Positions 16,891 through 27,123 of a DNA stretch of 64,000 nt are shown piece after piece (the stretch's first letter is position 1; each line of letters opens with the position of its first letter). The stretch spans positions 365,690-429,689 of the forward strand of contig FQWG01000003.1 of assembly GCA_900129595.1 (NCBI GenBank), given 5' to 3'. The notes beneath the pieces were generated by a model, which did no database searches, was not told where the DNA came from, and saw nothing but the letters and a program-made list of their open reading frames with translations. Source of the DNA: Flavobacterium frigidimaris. Its GTDB lineage: Bacteria; Bacteroidota; Bacteroidia; Flavobacteriales; Flavobacteriaceae. The translations under genes and the position numbers were made by a program.

Positions 16891-17763
16891 TTAAATCAGA
16901 TTTTTAGAAATAAAATCACTGCTTGTTTTAATAGCTTCAAAAGTTCCAGGATTATAATTATTCTCTTGTTCTACAAAAAAGTGTTTCATTCCGGATTCTT
17001 TGGCTTGTTTAAAAATAGTTTTAAAGTCAATAGATCCTGAACCTATTTCTGTATTCAAAGCGGGATTTGCCTTATCCATATCTTTTACATGCCACAGTTT
17101 AAAACGCCCCGGATTTGCTGCAAATAATTTTAGCGGATCATTTCCTGAACGAACCACCCAGTACAAATCCAATTCAAAATAAACTAAATCTTTATCCGTT
17201 TCTTTTAGTAAAATTTCATAGCCTGTAGTTCCGTCATGTTGCTGAAATTCAAAATCATGATTGTGATATGCTAGTTTTAAACCTGCTTTCTGACACATTG
17301 CCGCTGCTTCATTCAATCGGGATGCAATCTTTTTATAATCCTGAATATTTCTTCTAAACGGTTCATCAACCCAGGGAATCGTCAAAAATTCACTTTTTAA
17401 AATCCTTGCTGCTTCTATTGCGGCAATCAATTCTTCTGTGTTGCCGTCATACAAAAAGCTTCCTAAATTATAATGTCCGCTTAAAGCTTTTAAATTATTT
17501 GCATCTAAGATTTTTTTTAACTCAACTGGATTCAATCCCCAAAACTGATCTTTTATAGAAAAACCATATGTTTCGACTGTTTTATATCCCGATTTTGCAA
17601 CTTTCTCTAAAATTGATTTTACATCTTTTGGAAGTTCATCACGCAAGGTGTATAATTGCAAACCTATTTCTTTTTTATCCATAGTAAAAGCGAATGATGG
17701 CAAAGCCAAAACTGTTGCTGCAGCCAGACTTGTATTTATTATAAATTTTCTTCTTGTGATCAT
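16891..17763 (-). CDS. Exported sugar phosphate isomerase/epimerase-like TIM-barrel protein
   Basis: A 290-residue AP-endonuclease-2/xylose-isomerase-like TIM barrel. It begins MITRRKFIINTSLAAATVLA, a twin-arginine (Tat) signal, so it is exported folded to the periplasm. Barrel motifs are IGLQLYTLRDEL, GYKTVETYGF, LAYHNHDFEF, YFELDLYWVVRSG, LWHVKDMD, IGSGSIDFKTIF and FFVEQENNY, with conserved His, Glu and Asp metal ligands. Many such Tat-exported proteins act on sugars or polyol derivatives; the substrate is unknown. Confidence 0.88.
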   Translation of the reverse strand: MITRRKFIINTSLAAATVLALPSFAFTMDKKEIGLQLYTLRDELPKDVKSILEKVAKSGYKTVETYGFSIKDQFWGLNPVELKKILDANNLKALSGHYNLGSFLYDGNTEELIAAIEAARILKSEFLTIPWVDEPFRRNIQDYKKIASRLNEAAAMCQKAGLKLAYHNHDFEFQQHDGTTGYEILLKETDKDLVYFELDLYWVVRSGNDPLKLFAANPGRFKLWHVKDMDKANPALNTEIGSGSIDFKTIFKQAKESGMKHFFVEQENNYNPGTFEAIKTSSDFISKNLI

Positions 17764-17820
17764 TTTTTGATTTTAAAAAACCTGAAGTAAAACTAACGTA
17801 TTTAACTGAATGTTAAAATA

Positions 17821-18354
17821 CTAAAACTGCTTTTCGAAATTATATATAAAATCCCGGAGCCCGACTTTCGTTTCCTCGTTTATAATTTTTCCTTCTTCAT
17901 CAATTTTTCCGCGAATTCCCTGTATCAACAGTTTGGTTTCATCCTGAAATTCAGCTTCAAGGGTTTTCATTATCAATGTCAATTGCTCATGTCCCATTTC
18001 TCCGGAAGCAGAAGCCGTTATCAAACCTGTCTTTTTATCTGAAAAAATAGTAGTCGAAACGCACCATTCTAAAGCATTTTTTAAACTTCCGGGCAAACTA
18101 AAAACATACTCAGGAGTACAAATCAGGATCCCGTCTGCCTCATTAATTTTATTCCTGAATGCCTTTACCTCTTTAGGCGGATTCTCAGTATCTAAATCGG
18201 GATTAAAATGGGGAATATCAACCAGATCTTCAAAAATCTCAATTTCAAATTTGGGTTTTATATTCTCGGAAATGTATTTTAAAATTTTGTAATTACTTGA
18301 ATTTCTTCTTGTACTTCCCGTTATGGCGAAGATTTTAATTGTTTTTGTCTGCAT
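17821..18354 (-). CDS. NADPH-dependent FMN reductase family protein
   Basis: A 177-residue flavodoxin-fold oxidoreductase. FMN phosphate-binding loop FAITGSTRRNSSNYK lies at the N-terminus and the family signature CTPEYVFSLPGSLKNALEW is at about 100-118, followed by KKTGLITASASGEMG. It probably reduces quinones, chromate, azo compounds or FMN using NAD(P)H. Its ATG is two bases from the stop codon of the upstream archaemetzincin-like gene, so the two are translationally coupled. No functional link between them is obvious. Confidence 0.88.
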   Translation of the reverse strand: MQTKTIKIFAITGSTRRNSSNYKILKYISENIKPKFEIEIFEDLVDIPHFNPDLDTENPPKEVKAFRNKINEADGILICTPEYVFSLPGSLKNALEWCVSTTIFSDKKTGLITASASGEMGHEQLTLIMKTLEAEFQDETKLLIQGIRGKIDEEGKIINEETKVGLRDFIYNFEKQF

Positions 18355-18356
18355 TT

Positions 18357-19274
18357 TTACTGAATTACGACCCTGTCTTTTTTCATTAACTCAAATCCTT
18401 CGGTTAAATTATTTCTTTTAAAATATTTTTCTAAATCTTCCAGCCTTTTTTTATTATCGTATAAAATACATGAATTTAATTTTCGCTGACAAACAGAACA
18501 CAATCGGATAGCATTTTTATCTGTTTCAGACATGCTGTTAGTCCCATTCATTACACAGTTCGCCGTAATACAATGATGCAGCCCAAACATATGCCCGATT
18601 TCATGAGAACTGATTTTAAGTAATCGTGACAAACAAAGATCAAAGTTTTCAGATGTTAATTCTCCGTCCTGTAATCTGTAAATTGAACTCACACCAATCT
18701 TATCGTGATAAGAAGCCAAACCAAAAACATAATTCCATTCCGGTTTAGGATATAAATCAAGTTCTGAAAGTCCCATTAATGCAATTCTCTTTGATGGCTT
18801 TTGCTCTTTTAATACATCAGTTAAAAGATAACCGGCCAGTAATTGTTCATGACCATCCATCATTCTTCTGGCAGAATTTGGCACTACATCATTAGAAATA
18901 GGCGCTAAAGTTTTGGTTTTTAATTGAAAGTAGATTTCTAAATATTCATTGAGAAGCTCAATTTGTTTCTTTTGCAAAGCATTAAAATTCCCGATAGGCA
19001 GTACATAAATAATATTCGCTTCTTTTGTTGGAACAATATGTCTAGACTTGAAATACTGATCAAAAGTTTGTCCTTTCTCTTTACGGGTATACAACCAATC
19101 TCCATAAACAGGTTCACCCAATTTAACGTCATTATTTTTGATTTGTTTAAAATAGGACGCTTCCTCAGGAATTTCTTTTGAAGTATCATTTAAAGCCTCT
19201 TTTCGGGTTTCTTTTACTTTTTCTTTGTTACAGGAACAGAATATTATCAGGAGGAAGAGGATTATTTTTTTCAT
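18357..19274 (-). CDS. Archaemetzincin-like zinc metalloprotease lipoprotein
   Basis: A 305-residue protein with a lipoprotein signal (LLIIFCSC, lipid Cys near residue 15), so it is membrane-anchored outside the cytoplasm. The zinc site is HEIGHMFGLHH at 224-234 with Glu225 as general base. It is followed by the extra cysteines of archaemetzincins: C235, C240, M242 (the Met-turn) and the pair C259/C262, almost the published HEXXHXXGX3CX4CXMX17CXXC pattern except for 16 rather than 17 residues in the last gap. Archaemetzincins are best known from archaea and vertebrates. The substrate is unknown. It forms an operon with the FMN reductase. Confidence 0.85.
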   Translation of the reverse strand: MKKIILFLLIIFCSCNKEKVKETRKEALNDTSKEIPEEASYFKQIKNNDVKLGEPVYGDWLYTRKEKGQTFDQYFKSRHIVPTKEANIIYVLPIGNFNALQKKQIELLNEYLEIYFQLKTKTLAPISNDVVPNSARRMMDGHEQLLAGYLLTDVLKEQKPSKRIALMGLSELDLYPKPEWNYVFGLASYHDKIGVSSIYRLQDGELTSENFDLCLSRLLKISSHEIGHMFGLHHCITANCVMNGTNSMSETDKNAIRLCSVCQRKLNSCILYDNKKRLEDLEKYFKRNNLTEGFELMKKDRVVIQ

Positions 19275-19304
19275 TTGCTTTAGCCTATTTTTAAAAAACC
19301 AATT

Positions 19305-19766
19305 TTAGATTAATTCCTTAAAAATAAACTTTTCATCAAAATCTACCTCAAATTTTTCAAGAAAGTCAATATATTCTTCTCTAAAAGTTTTCTTTTTATG
19401 CTGTACTTCCTGATTCTCTATATAATTAATTACAGCATTTAATTGTGATTTGCTATATGAAAAAGCTCCATAACCTTCCTGCCACTCAAAATCAGTTTTT
19501 AAAAATTTATTTTTATTGATCCATTTTGAAGAATCTTGTTTAATATTTTTCATTAAATCAGAAATGGATTGAGCGGGTCTAATCCCAATTAAAATATGAA
19601 CATGATCTGAAACACCATTTATAGCTAAAAGTTTGTGGTTGTTATTTCTAATTATGCCAGTTATATATTTATATAACTCCACTTTCCATTCAGTATGTAT
19701 TATAGCTTGTCTAAATTTTACTGCAAAAACAAAATGGATATGTATTTGAGTGTATGTATTTGCCAT
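19305..19766 (-). CDS. IS200/IS605-type transposase (TnpA, HUH single-strand)
   Basis: A 153-residue Y1-transposase. The start MANTYTQIHIHFVF at 19766 is the family start; an eight-residue upstream extension is disregarded. The HUH motif is DHVHILIG (His55, His57), and the catalytic tyrosine is Tyr115 in INYIENQ, with Gln119 four residues on, preceded by EWQEGYGAFSYSKSQ. All catalytic residues are present, so it may be active. No accessory tnpB is present. Palindromic repeats lie immediately upstream (19772-20015), like the REP sequences used by REP-associated transposases. Confidence 0.92.
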   Translation of the reverse strand: MANTYTQIHIHFVFAVKFRQAIIHTEWKVELYKYITGIIRNNNHKLLAINGVSDHVHILIGIRPAQSISDLMKNIKQDSSKWINKNKFLKTDFEWQEGYGAFSYSKSQLNAVINYIENQEVQHKKKTFREEYIDFLEKFEVDFDEKFIFKELI

Positions 19767-19771
19767 AAATG

Positions 19772-20015
19772 TGTAGTCCCTACGGAACATTTTTTAATTT
19801 ATAATTGTTTTTTCTACCAATATTTAATTCCTAAAAGGAATAAAGATAGATTTTTTACAGCAAATACATTAAAAAAATGAAAGAATAAAACTACAGTTAT
19901 TTTTTTTTAATATCCTTTTATAATCAAAAAAAACATCATTTTAAAATGTTCGGTTAGGAACAAAATACCGGTAACAAAAATTTTAACCACACCCATTTGT
20001 CCCGTAGGGACTACA
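19772..20015. repeat. REP-like inverted palindrome set next to the IS200-type transposase
   Basis: The ends TGTAGTCCCTACGG (19772-19785) and CCGTAGGGACTACA (20002-20015) are perfect inverted repeats, extended by ACA/TGT with one mismatch. Each end is itself a small hairpin (GTCCC..GGGAC or close). Inside lie two further matching arms, CTACCAATATTTAATTCC with AAGGAATAAAG (about 19815-19845) and TGTTCGG/TTAGGAACAAAA plus TACCGGTAAC (about 19946-19976), which are degenerate inverted copies of each other. No gene lies inside. Confidence 0.8.
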
Positions 20016-20038
20016 TAAATTAAAAATCCATCAATCCA

Positions 20039-20491
20039 TTACTCACCTTCCTCAAAATTATCGAAATAAGTAAAATCTTTGGTAATTAATCCGTTTTCGA
20101 TTGTGAAAATGGTGCAGATAGGCAATTCAAATTTTGAATTATCAGGTGCTGTTCCAGTCGAAACAAACTCGACAATAATATGCTTTTCTCCTGAAGGATA
20201 AACCTGGATCACCTTATCGTGTAAATCCGGAAAGATATTATTTAATTCCGCATATTTATCTTCGATCTGCTTGCGTGTTTGTGTTATAATTCCTGGCCCC
20301 AGGGAAGGATCTTTAAAATCGGCCGTTTCAGTATACATTTCCGACATCTTTTTCCAATCATGCTTGTTGAAATACTCAAAATATTGTTTGATTAATTTCT
20401 CATTTTTTGTGATTTCCATAATTTTTGATTGGTTTTGATTATTACAGGAAATAACTAAAAAAGCGATACCAAATAGTATTATTTTTTTCAT
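20039..20491 (-). CDS. SnoaL/NTF2-like lipoprotein
   Basis: A 150-residue lipoprotein: signal MKKIILFGIAFLVISC (lipid Cys16) then an NTF2-like domain. The domain has the typical KLIKQYFEYFNKHDWKKMSE helix, YTETADFKDPS, a second helix KQIEDKYAEL, and strands KHIIVEFVSTG, ELPICTIFTIENGLI and DFTYFDNFEE. SnoaL-type proteins of this kind are widespread and rarely characterised; catalysis or ligand binding in the cone-shaped pocket is possible. It is predicted in the outer or inner membrane facing the periplasm. Confidence 0.8.
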   Translation of the reverse strand: MKKIILFGIAFLVISCNNQNQSKIMEITKNEKLIKQYFEYFNKHDWKKMSEMYTETADFKDPSLGPGIITQTRKQIEDKYAELNNIFPDLHDKVIQVYPSGEKHIIVEFVSTGTAPDNSKFELPICTIFTIENGLITKDFTYFDNFEEGE

Positions 20492-20605
20492 GACTTCATT
20501 TTAAATTATTATAAATCAGACCATAACAGTATTTAAATATAATAAAAATGATTAGAGATTACACTAAAAAATGTAATCTCTCCTGATAAAAATAAATGTA
20601 AATAG

Positions 20606-20938
20606 TTATTTTACAGCAATTTCCTGAGGTGTAATGCGCTGTTTATCTATTTTATACGAATAGATTTTCCCTTCCTGATTGGCATATACATAAGTATAAA
20701 TCCAATGATTTGGGCCGGCAATTCTGGATCCTTCTTCATTACCGGCGTTTGCATAAACCTGTTGTCCATAAATAAGTATCTCACCTTGTTCCGCATTATT
20801 TAAAGTGCGTATTGGTGTTCCCCAACTTTTGATTAGATTTTTTTTAGATTGACCAATCCATTTGTCACTTGCATTTTTAGAGGAAGAACAGGAATGTAAA
20901 ATGAAAATTGTAAGCAGCAAAAGTATTTTTTTTATCAT
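20606..20938 (-). CDS. Small lipoprotein, BamE/SmpA-like layout
   Basis: A 110-residue lipoprotein with signal MIKKILLLLTIFILHSC (lipid Cys17). The domain opens with WIGQSKKNLIKSWGTPIRTL, the helix-turn pattern of BamE/SmpA and related small lipoproteins where a helix precedes a WGxP turn. Strands ILIYGQQVY, WIYTYVYANQEGKIYSYKI follow. The name is based on pattern only; other small lipoproteins of Bacteroidota share it. It is divergent from trmD across a 260-base spacer that holds the trmD promoter. Confidence 0.6.
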   Translation of the reverse strand: MIKKILLLLTIFILHSCSSSKNASDKWIGQSKKNLIKSWGTPIRTLNNAEQGEILIYGQQVYANAGNEEGSRIAGPNHWIYTYVYANQEGKIYSYKIDKQRITPQEIAVK

Positions 20939-21163
20939 AATATTTATTTTTATGTAAAATGTTTTACGGTGTAATATTAGATGAAAAGGGGCCTCACAAA
21001 ATTACATTAAAACACGTACACCTTATATAATACCTATGTTTCTAATTGTTTAACAAATTGTTAGATAAACAATCAATCCATTTTTAATAAATAGTATTCA
21101 TTTTAATTACTTACTAAAAAATCTCATTTTTCAGTTCTTTAAAATTCCCAAAAATTAACTTTG

Positions 21164-21171
21164 TATCTTTG
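21164..21171 (+). promoter_or_regulatory. -7 promoter element of trmD
   Basis: TATCTTTG followed by CC, 27 bases before ATG, fits TAnnTTTG. Confidence 0.55.
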
Positions 21172-21198
21172 CCGCTTAGAACTCTTTGAAGAAAAAAA

Positions 21199-21879
21199 AT
21201 GCGAATTGACATTATAACGATTTTGCCTGAATTATTAAGAAGTCCGTTTGAGGCTTCGATTATGAAACGTGCCATAGACAAAGGTTTGGTCGAAGTACAT
21301 TTTCATAATTTACGGGATTATACTACGAACAAACAGAAAAGTGTCGATGATTATCCTTTTGGAGGAGGTGCCGGAATGGTCATGACGGTTCAGCCTATCG
21401 ACGCTTGTATTACTCATTTGAAAAGTGAACGTGAATACGACGAAATCATTTATATGTCACCTGACGGAGAAACGCTGAATCAAAAAATGGCCAATACAAT
21501 GTCGATGTATGAGAATATTATCATTCTATGCGGACATTATAAAGGTGTAGATCAGCGTGTTCGTGATCATTTTATTACGAAAGAAATTTCGATTGGTGAT
21601 TACGTTTTGTCCGGAGGAGAATTAGGAGCCCTGGTTTTATCTGATGCTTTAATCCGATTAATTCCAGGTGTTTTAAGTGATGAAACTTCGGCCTTGACAG
21701 ATAGTTTTCAGGATAATTTACTTTCAGGCCCCATATACACAAGACCTGCAGATTATAAAGGATGGAAAGTTCCCGAGGTTTTAACGAGTGGTCACTTTGC
21801 CAAAATTGACAAATGGCGTGAAGACATGGCGTATGAACATACGAAAAACAGACGTCCTGATTTACTGGAAGGACATTAA
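21199..21879 (+). CDS. trmD: tRNA (guanosine(37)-N1)-methyltransferase
   Basis: TrmD methylates G37 next to the anticodon of several tRNAs using S-adenosylmethionine, preventing +1 frameshifts. The 226-residue length is standard. SPOUT knot motifs are [63 protein letters not shown] and the C-terminal [18 protein letters not shown] with [13 protein letters not shown]. In many bacteria trmD is directly followed by rplS; here an unrelated minus-strand gene intervenes. Confidence 0.97.
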   Translation: MRIDIITILPELLRSPFEASIMKRAIDKGLVEVHFHNLRDYTTNKQKSVDDYPFGGGAGMVMTVQPIDACITHLKSEREYDEIIYMSPDGETLNQKMANTMSMYENIIILCGHYKGVDQRVRDHFITKEISIGDYVLSGGELGALVLSDALIRLIPGVLSDETSALTDSFQDNLLSGPIYTRPADYKGWKVPEVLTSGHFAKIDKWREDMAYEHTKNRRPDLLEGH

Positions 21880-21935
21880 AAAGGTATTCAGTCGCAGTTT
21901 TCAGTTTTAGTTCATCAGAAAACTGCGGCTAAAAA

Positions 21936-22673
21936 TTATCCGTCATAATTCATTGAAATAATCATTTTGTTTGCTATTTCGAAATCAAGAATATGATCTT
22001 GTGAAAAGGTATCTCCGGTGGCAACAAAAGCTTCTATATCTTTAGACTTCTTAATTGTTATAACCGCTCGGTAAATATCTAAAGTGTTATACCAGTCATC
22101 ATCTGCGTGTTTGTCTGTAAATTCATTGTTTTGATTATAAAATTCAATTAAATCCTTTTTACAATCTGCAAGCCAGGATAAATATTCAGAAATGGTATCT
22201 GCATATTTTCTAAAATCAGAATCGGGAAGAAAAATTCTTATTTTTCCTTTTATAGTTTTATTGAATATAACAATTTCTTTTTGTGGAATTTCAAACTTAT
22301 CTGGATCATTTTCAGTAGTAACAAAATCAGATAATACTAATTTCGTCTGCTGTTTCTTTTCTTTGACCTTTCTAACATCTTTAATTATAAAATTGTTTTC
22401 ATGTGATTTTGCTTTTTGCTCCAATACATATAATTTAGAAACCTCTTTTGTATTATTACTTTCAACAGTTTCTTTAAAAATCTCATAAGCTGATCTGTGA
22501 TAACCTAAAAGAATATATACATTTGAAAGGACCTGTTTTTGTTCTTTAGTTTTACATAAATTTTCCAATTCATAAAGCAAATCATAGATTTTTGCTACGC
22601 TTTCGTTAGAACCATAAGATTTTTTAAATTCATTAGAAAACTCAATATAATCCCTTAAATAATTTCTTTCCAT
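21936..22673 (-). CDS. Unrecognised 245-residue protein between trmD and rplS
   Basis: I do not recognise the family. The N-terminal 80 residues are helical and TPR-like (DLLYELENLCKTKEQKQVL, VYILLGYHRSAYEIFKETV). A basic linker (KVKEKKQQTKLVLSD) leads to a C-terminal alpha/beta part of about 115 residues (KIRIFLPDSDFRKYADTI, ISEYLSWLADCKKDLIEFY, DDDWYNTLDIYRAVITIK). It has no signal peptide or membrane segment. The architecture resembles small immunity or SMI1-like accessory proteins, but that is only an impression. Its placement between two normally adjacent housekeeping genes suggests insertion. Confidence 0.7.
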   Translation of the reverse strand: MERNYLRDYIEFSNEFKKSYGSNESVAKIYDLLYELENLCKTKEQKQVLSNVYILLGYHRSAYEIFKETVESNNTKEVSKLYVLEQKAKSHENNFIIKDVRKVKEKKQQTKLVLSDFVTTENDPDKFEIPQKEIVIFNKTIKGKIRIFLPDSDFRKYADTISEYLSWLADCKKDLIEFYNQNNEFTDKHADDDWYNTLDIYRAVITIKKSKDIEAFVATGDTFSQDHILDFEIANKMIISMNYDG

Positions 22674-22707
22674 ATAATTTTAGCTTATAATTACCTTCAC
22701 ACTTAAG

Positions 22708-22715
22708 CAAACATA
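22708..22715 (-). promoter_or_regulatory. -7 promoter element of the 21936-22673 gene
   Basis: Minus-strand TATGTTTG, 34 bases before its ATG. Confidence 0.45.
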
Positions 22716-22895
22716 GGATTTTACTTCTAATTTTTATACTAAAAACTCATTTTTCAGTCTTCAGACTCAGTTTTAAGACCTTCGTAACTATAGGCTGAGA
22801 TTGAAAACTGTAATTTTAAAAAACAAACTAAAACACATCTTATCAACAAGTTAAAATAATTTATAATTTACAATTTATAATTCATAATTATTTTC

Positions 22896-22903
22896 TACAT
22901 TTG
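22896..22903 (+). promoter_or_regulatory. -7 promoter element and leader of rplS
   Basis: TACATTTG followed by CA is a full -7 match. It yields an untranslated leader of about 70 bases (to 22977) that is locally GC-richer (around CCTCTGGCGAGATCCGTG), where an autoregulatory ribosomal-protein leader could sit. I could not fold it convincingly by eye. Confidence 0.5.
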
Positions 22904-22977
22904 CACCCGAATTAGACTAACCTCTGGCGAGATCCGTGAATGTTGCTCTATATAAAAAACCATAATTACAAGATATC

Positions 22978-23328
22978 ATGGCAGATTTAATGAAATTCGT
23001 TCAAACCGAATTAGTTGCTAAAAAAGATTTCCCTGTTTTCGGAGCTGGAGATACTATCACAGTTTACTACGAAATTAAAGAGGGTGAAAAAACAAGAACT
23101 CAGTTTTTCAAAGGAGTTGTTATTCAAAGAAGAGGTTCTGGTAACACAGAAACTTTTACTATCCGTAAAATGTCTGGAGCTATTGGAGTTGAGCGTATCT
23201 TCCCGGTAAACTTACCAGCTTTACAGAAAGTTGAAATCAACAAAAAAGGAGCTGTTCGTAGAGCTAGAATTTTCTACTTCAGAGAACTTACTGGTAAAAA
23301 AGCTAAGATTAAAGATAAAAGAAGATAA
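22978..23328 (+). CDS. rplS: 50S ribosomal protein L19
   Basis: Ribosomal protein bL19, 116 residues, located at the 30S-50S interface. Conserved segments are FPVFGAGDTITVYYEIKEG, RTQFFKGVVIQRRGSG, ETFTIRKMSGAIGVERIFP and the C-terminal RRARIFYFRELTGKKAKIK. It has its own promoter and a strong terminator, so it is transcribed alone rather than from a trmD operon. Confidence 0.98.
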   Translation: MADLMKFVQTELVAKKDFPVFGAGDTITVYYEIKEGEKTRTQFFKGVVIQRRGSGNTETFTIRKMSGAIGVERIFPVNLPALQKVEINKKGAVRRARIFYFRELTGKKAKIKDKRR

Positions 23329-23350
23329 TCATTTATCTATTTGTTATAAA

Positions 23351-23388
23351 AAACTCGTTTCATATCATTTGAAACGAGTTTTTTTTTG
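23351..23388 (+). terminator. Intrinsic terminator of rplS
   Basis: A 12-bp perfect stem (23351-23362 with 23370-23381) with a 7-base loop, followed by a long T-run. Confidence 0.92.
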
Positions 23389-23403
23389 TGCCTGATTTTT
23401 AAA

Positions 23404-23507
23404 ATTTTCAGGAGCTAATCCCGCTATTCGTTTCAATCTTTTGCTTTTTAAAGAAAAAAGCAAAAGGATTTCCACTTCTATCGGGGCTAGGGCAATCGTT
23501 TTCATAA
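23404..23507 (-). repeat. Structured intergenic repeat, copy 1
   Basis: About 100 bases with an outer stem AGC..CCCG (near 23413-23423) pairing CGGGGCT (near 23482-23488), and an inner hairpin CTTTTGCTTTTT pairing AAAAAGCAAAAG. On the minus strand it reads CCCTAGCCCCGATAGAAGTGG, the variable hairpin, then GAAACGAATAGCGGG and AGCTCC. Copy 2 at 33419-33518 keeps the fold through compensatory changes. It could be a non-coding RNA or a mobile palindrome. Confidence 0.75.
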
Positions 23508-23523
23508 CAATATTTTCGTTTAG

Positions 23524-23853
23524 TTTGTCATTTCGAGGAACGAGAAATCACACGCGGGATTCGACAAAGATTGGCGACAATATTGAACACGGATGGCGCG
23601 GATTCGCTTTGCGAAAACACAGATTAAAACGGATTTTATCTGCTTAATCTTGTCATTTCGACGGAGGAGAAATCTTCGCGAGAAACTCCGTTCCTAAAAT
23701 CACCAATCTTTGTCGAGTTTCTTGCGGAGATTTCTCGTTCCTCGAAATGACAAACTCTACGAATTACTGTCGAGCTTCGGGACGCAATCAAAATCGTTAA
23801 TCTTTGTCGAATCCCGCGTGTGATTTCTCCCTTCGGTCGAAATGACAAGATTG
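23524..23853. repeat. Nested inverted cluster of TTGTCATTTCGA repeats
   Basis: Four units of about 50 bases. Direct: 23524-23575 and 23646-23690. Inverted: 23703-23755 and 23799-23853. Each has CATTTCGA, GAGAAATC and an ACAAAGATT end. The outer pair share ATCACACGCGGGATTCGACA, the inner pair share TCGCGAGAAACTC or its close variant. A block ACGCGGATTCGCTTTGCGAA (around 23595-23615) that also occurs at 51800-51822 lies between units 1 and 2. No gene is convincing here. Confidence 0.85.
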
Positions 23854-23870
23854 AAGCTCTTGTTTTACGG

Positions 23871-23970
23871 TTTGCGTGAGGGATAGAAGTTGGAAAGCCC
23901 ACAGCCTGACGAAGGAAGTGCGAGGACTTAAAACGGATAGCCTGGTTCGCCTTTTTCGGCGAACACGCCC
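23871..23970 (+). repeat. Divergent third member of the structured repeat, opposite orientation
   Basis: Reads GCGTGAGGGATAGAAGTTGG then AAAGCCC, and later AAACGGATAGCCTGG, matching the minus-strand boxes GATAGAAGTGGAAA and AAACGAATAGCGGG of the element at 23404-23507. It ends in a perfect hairpin GTTCGCC (23945-23951) with GGCGAAC (23958-23964). It is GC-rich compared with its surroundings and has no ORF of merit. Confidence 0.6.
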
Positions 23971-24029
23971 AAAATAAAAAAACCGACACTCATAAAGCAT
24001 TGGTTTGTATTTTAAGGAAAATTGGCTTT

Positions 24030-24443
24030 CTATTTTTTTAATAGTTTTTCCAAATATTCGATTTTATCTTTTTCAGCTTGTAGCAAACGCTCGTAAAGCT
24101 TTTCTTTTTCATGAAAAGTTTCAATTAATTTATCAAGCGGGTTAAAATTATATATTGGATATGCAGCATTTTGACCATTATTGATACTGTTGTCATGGAA
24201 ACTATTAAAATAGCTAATCATATTTTCTTCTGAAAAACTTTTAATTGCCTCAACAGTTACACCAAGCGCTTTTGCAACTTCGGCAAGTTTTTGATCGTCT
24301 ATCGTTTCACTGTTTTCAATAGCAGATATAGCTTGTTGGTTTGTTCCTAAAGCTTGCGCCAAAGCTTCCTGTTTCATATCACGAAGTTCACGAATACGGC
24401 TTATTTTTCGCCCTATATGATTTGGTTTTGTAAGTGTGCTCAT
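24030..24443 (-). CDS. XRE-family helix-turn-helix regulator, paralogue 1
   Basis: A 137-residue DNA-binding protein with a Cro/CI-type helix-turn-helix at about 10-65 (ISRIRELRDMKQEALAQAL, NQQAISAIENSETIDDQ) and a C-terminal helical segment from about 100 (EKEKLYERLLQAEKDKIEYL) likely to form a coiled coil for dimerisation. It is clearly paralogous to the protein at 53224-53637, with the same layout. Its promoter element ends four bases before the ATG, predicting a leaderless mRNA. The target genes are not known; both paralogues adjoin repeat clusters. Confidence 0.9.
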   Translation of the reverse strand: MSTLTKPNHIGRKISRIRELRDMKQEALAQALGTNQQAISAIENSETIDDQKLAEVAKALGVTVEAIKSFSEENMISYFNSFHDNSINNGQNAAYPIYNFNPLDKLIETFHEKEKLYERLLQAEKDKIEYLEKLLKK

Positions 24444-24447
24444 AATT

Positions 24448-24455
24448 CAAAGATA
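24448..24455 (-). promoter_or_regulatory. -7 element of XRE paralogue 1, leaderless layout
   Basis: Minus-strand TATCTTTG, then AATT, then ATG. The same four-base gap occurs at 53212-53224. Confidence 0.55.
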
Positions 24456-24763
24456 ATGATTAAGGGTAATAATAAACAACAAGTAAAAAACATATTAAAC
24501 AATGTATCTTACATTTGTTATATGTCTATTACATTTTAGTCAAAATTACAACTTTTCAGACAAAAACTACCAAAGCCAAAATGGTTTTCTGCAACCTTTC
24601 ACGTTTTCCTTTTTCTAAATCTTCCACTTTTACTTATGATTCATCAAAACCGTAATTTTTTAATACCAAAACAATCGATTTGACAATTAATCGATCCCGA
24701 AATAACAATCTGATAATTTCGGCATTTCTCCGGAAAACTATACCGTTTTCGGACTGTTTTTAT

Positions 24764-24771
24764 TATATTTG
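24764..24771 (+). promoter_or_regulatory. -7 promoter element of icd
   Basis: TATATTTG followed by CTCC, 77 bases before the icd ATG. It lies in the 24456-24848 spacer, which holds no recognisable gene. An 18-base A-run (24832-24849) abuts the start codon. Confidence 0.5.
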
Positions 24772-24833
24772 CTCCGCTCATTCTGAGCCGACTATACCTT
24801 TTACATTGCTACATCTTGGCAATACGATTATAA

Positions 24834-27071
<2,238 letters not shown>

Positions 27072-27123
27072 TTACTCTAAAAGAGTACTGCGGTACATCT
27101 TTGCTGTGAATTATAAATATCAA

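Noticed and set aside
22904..22977. tRNA or riboswitch in the rplS leader
   Set aside because: No acceptor-arm pairing or T-loop (GTTCRA) is present and no known riboswitch core is visible; kept only as a possible ribosomal leader.
23441..23989. Several 60-117 codon ORFs in the repeat cluster
   Set aside because: They run through inverted-repeat units, their products are rich in Arg, Ser and Phe from the repeats, and the frames are not conserved between copies.
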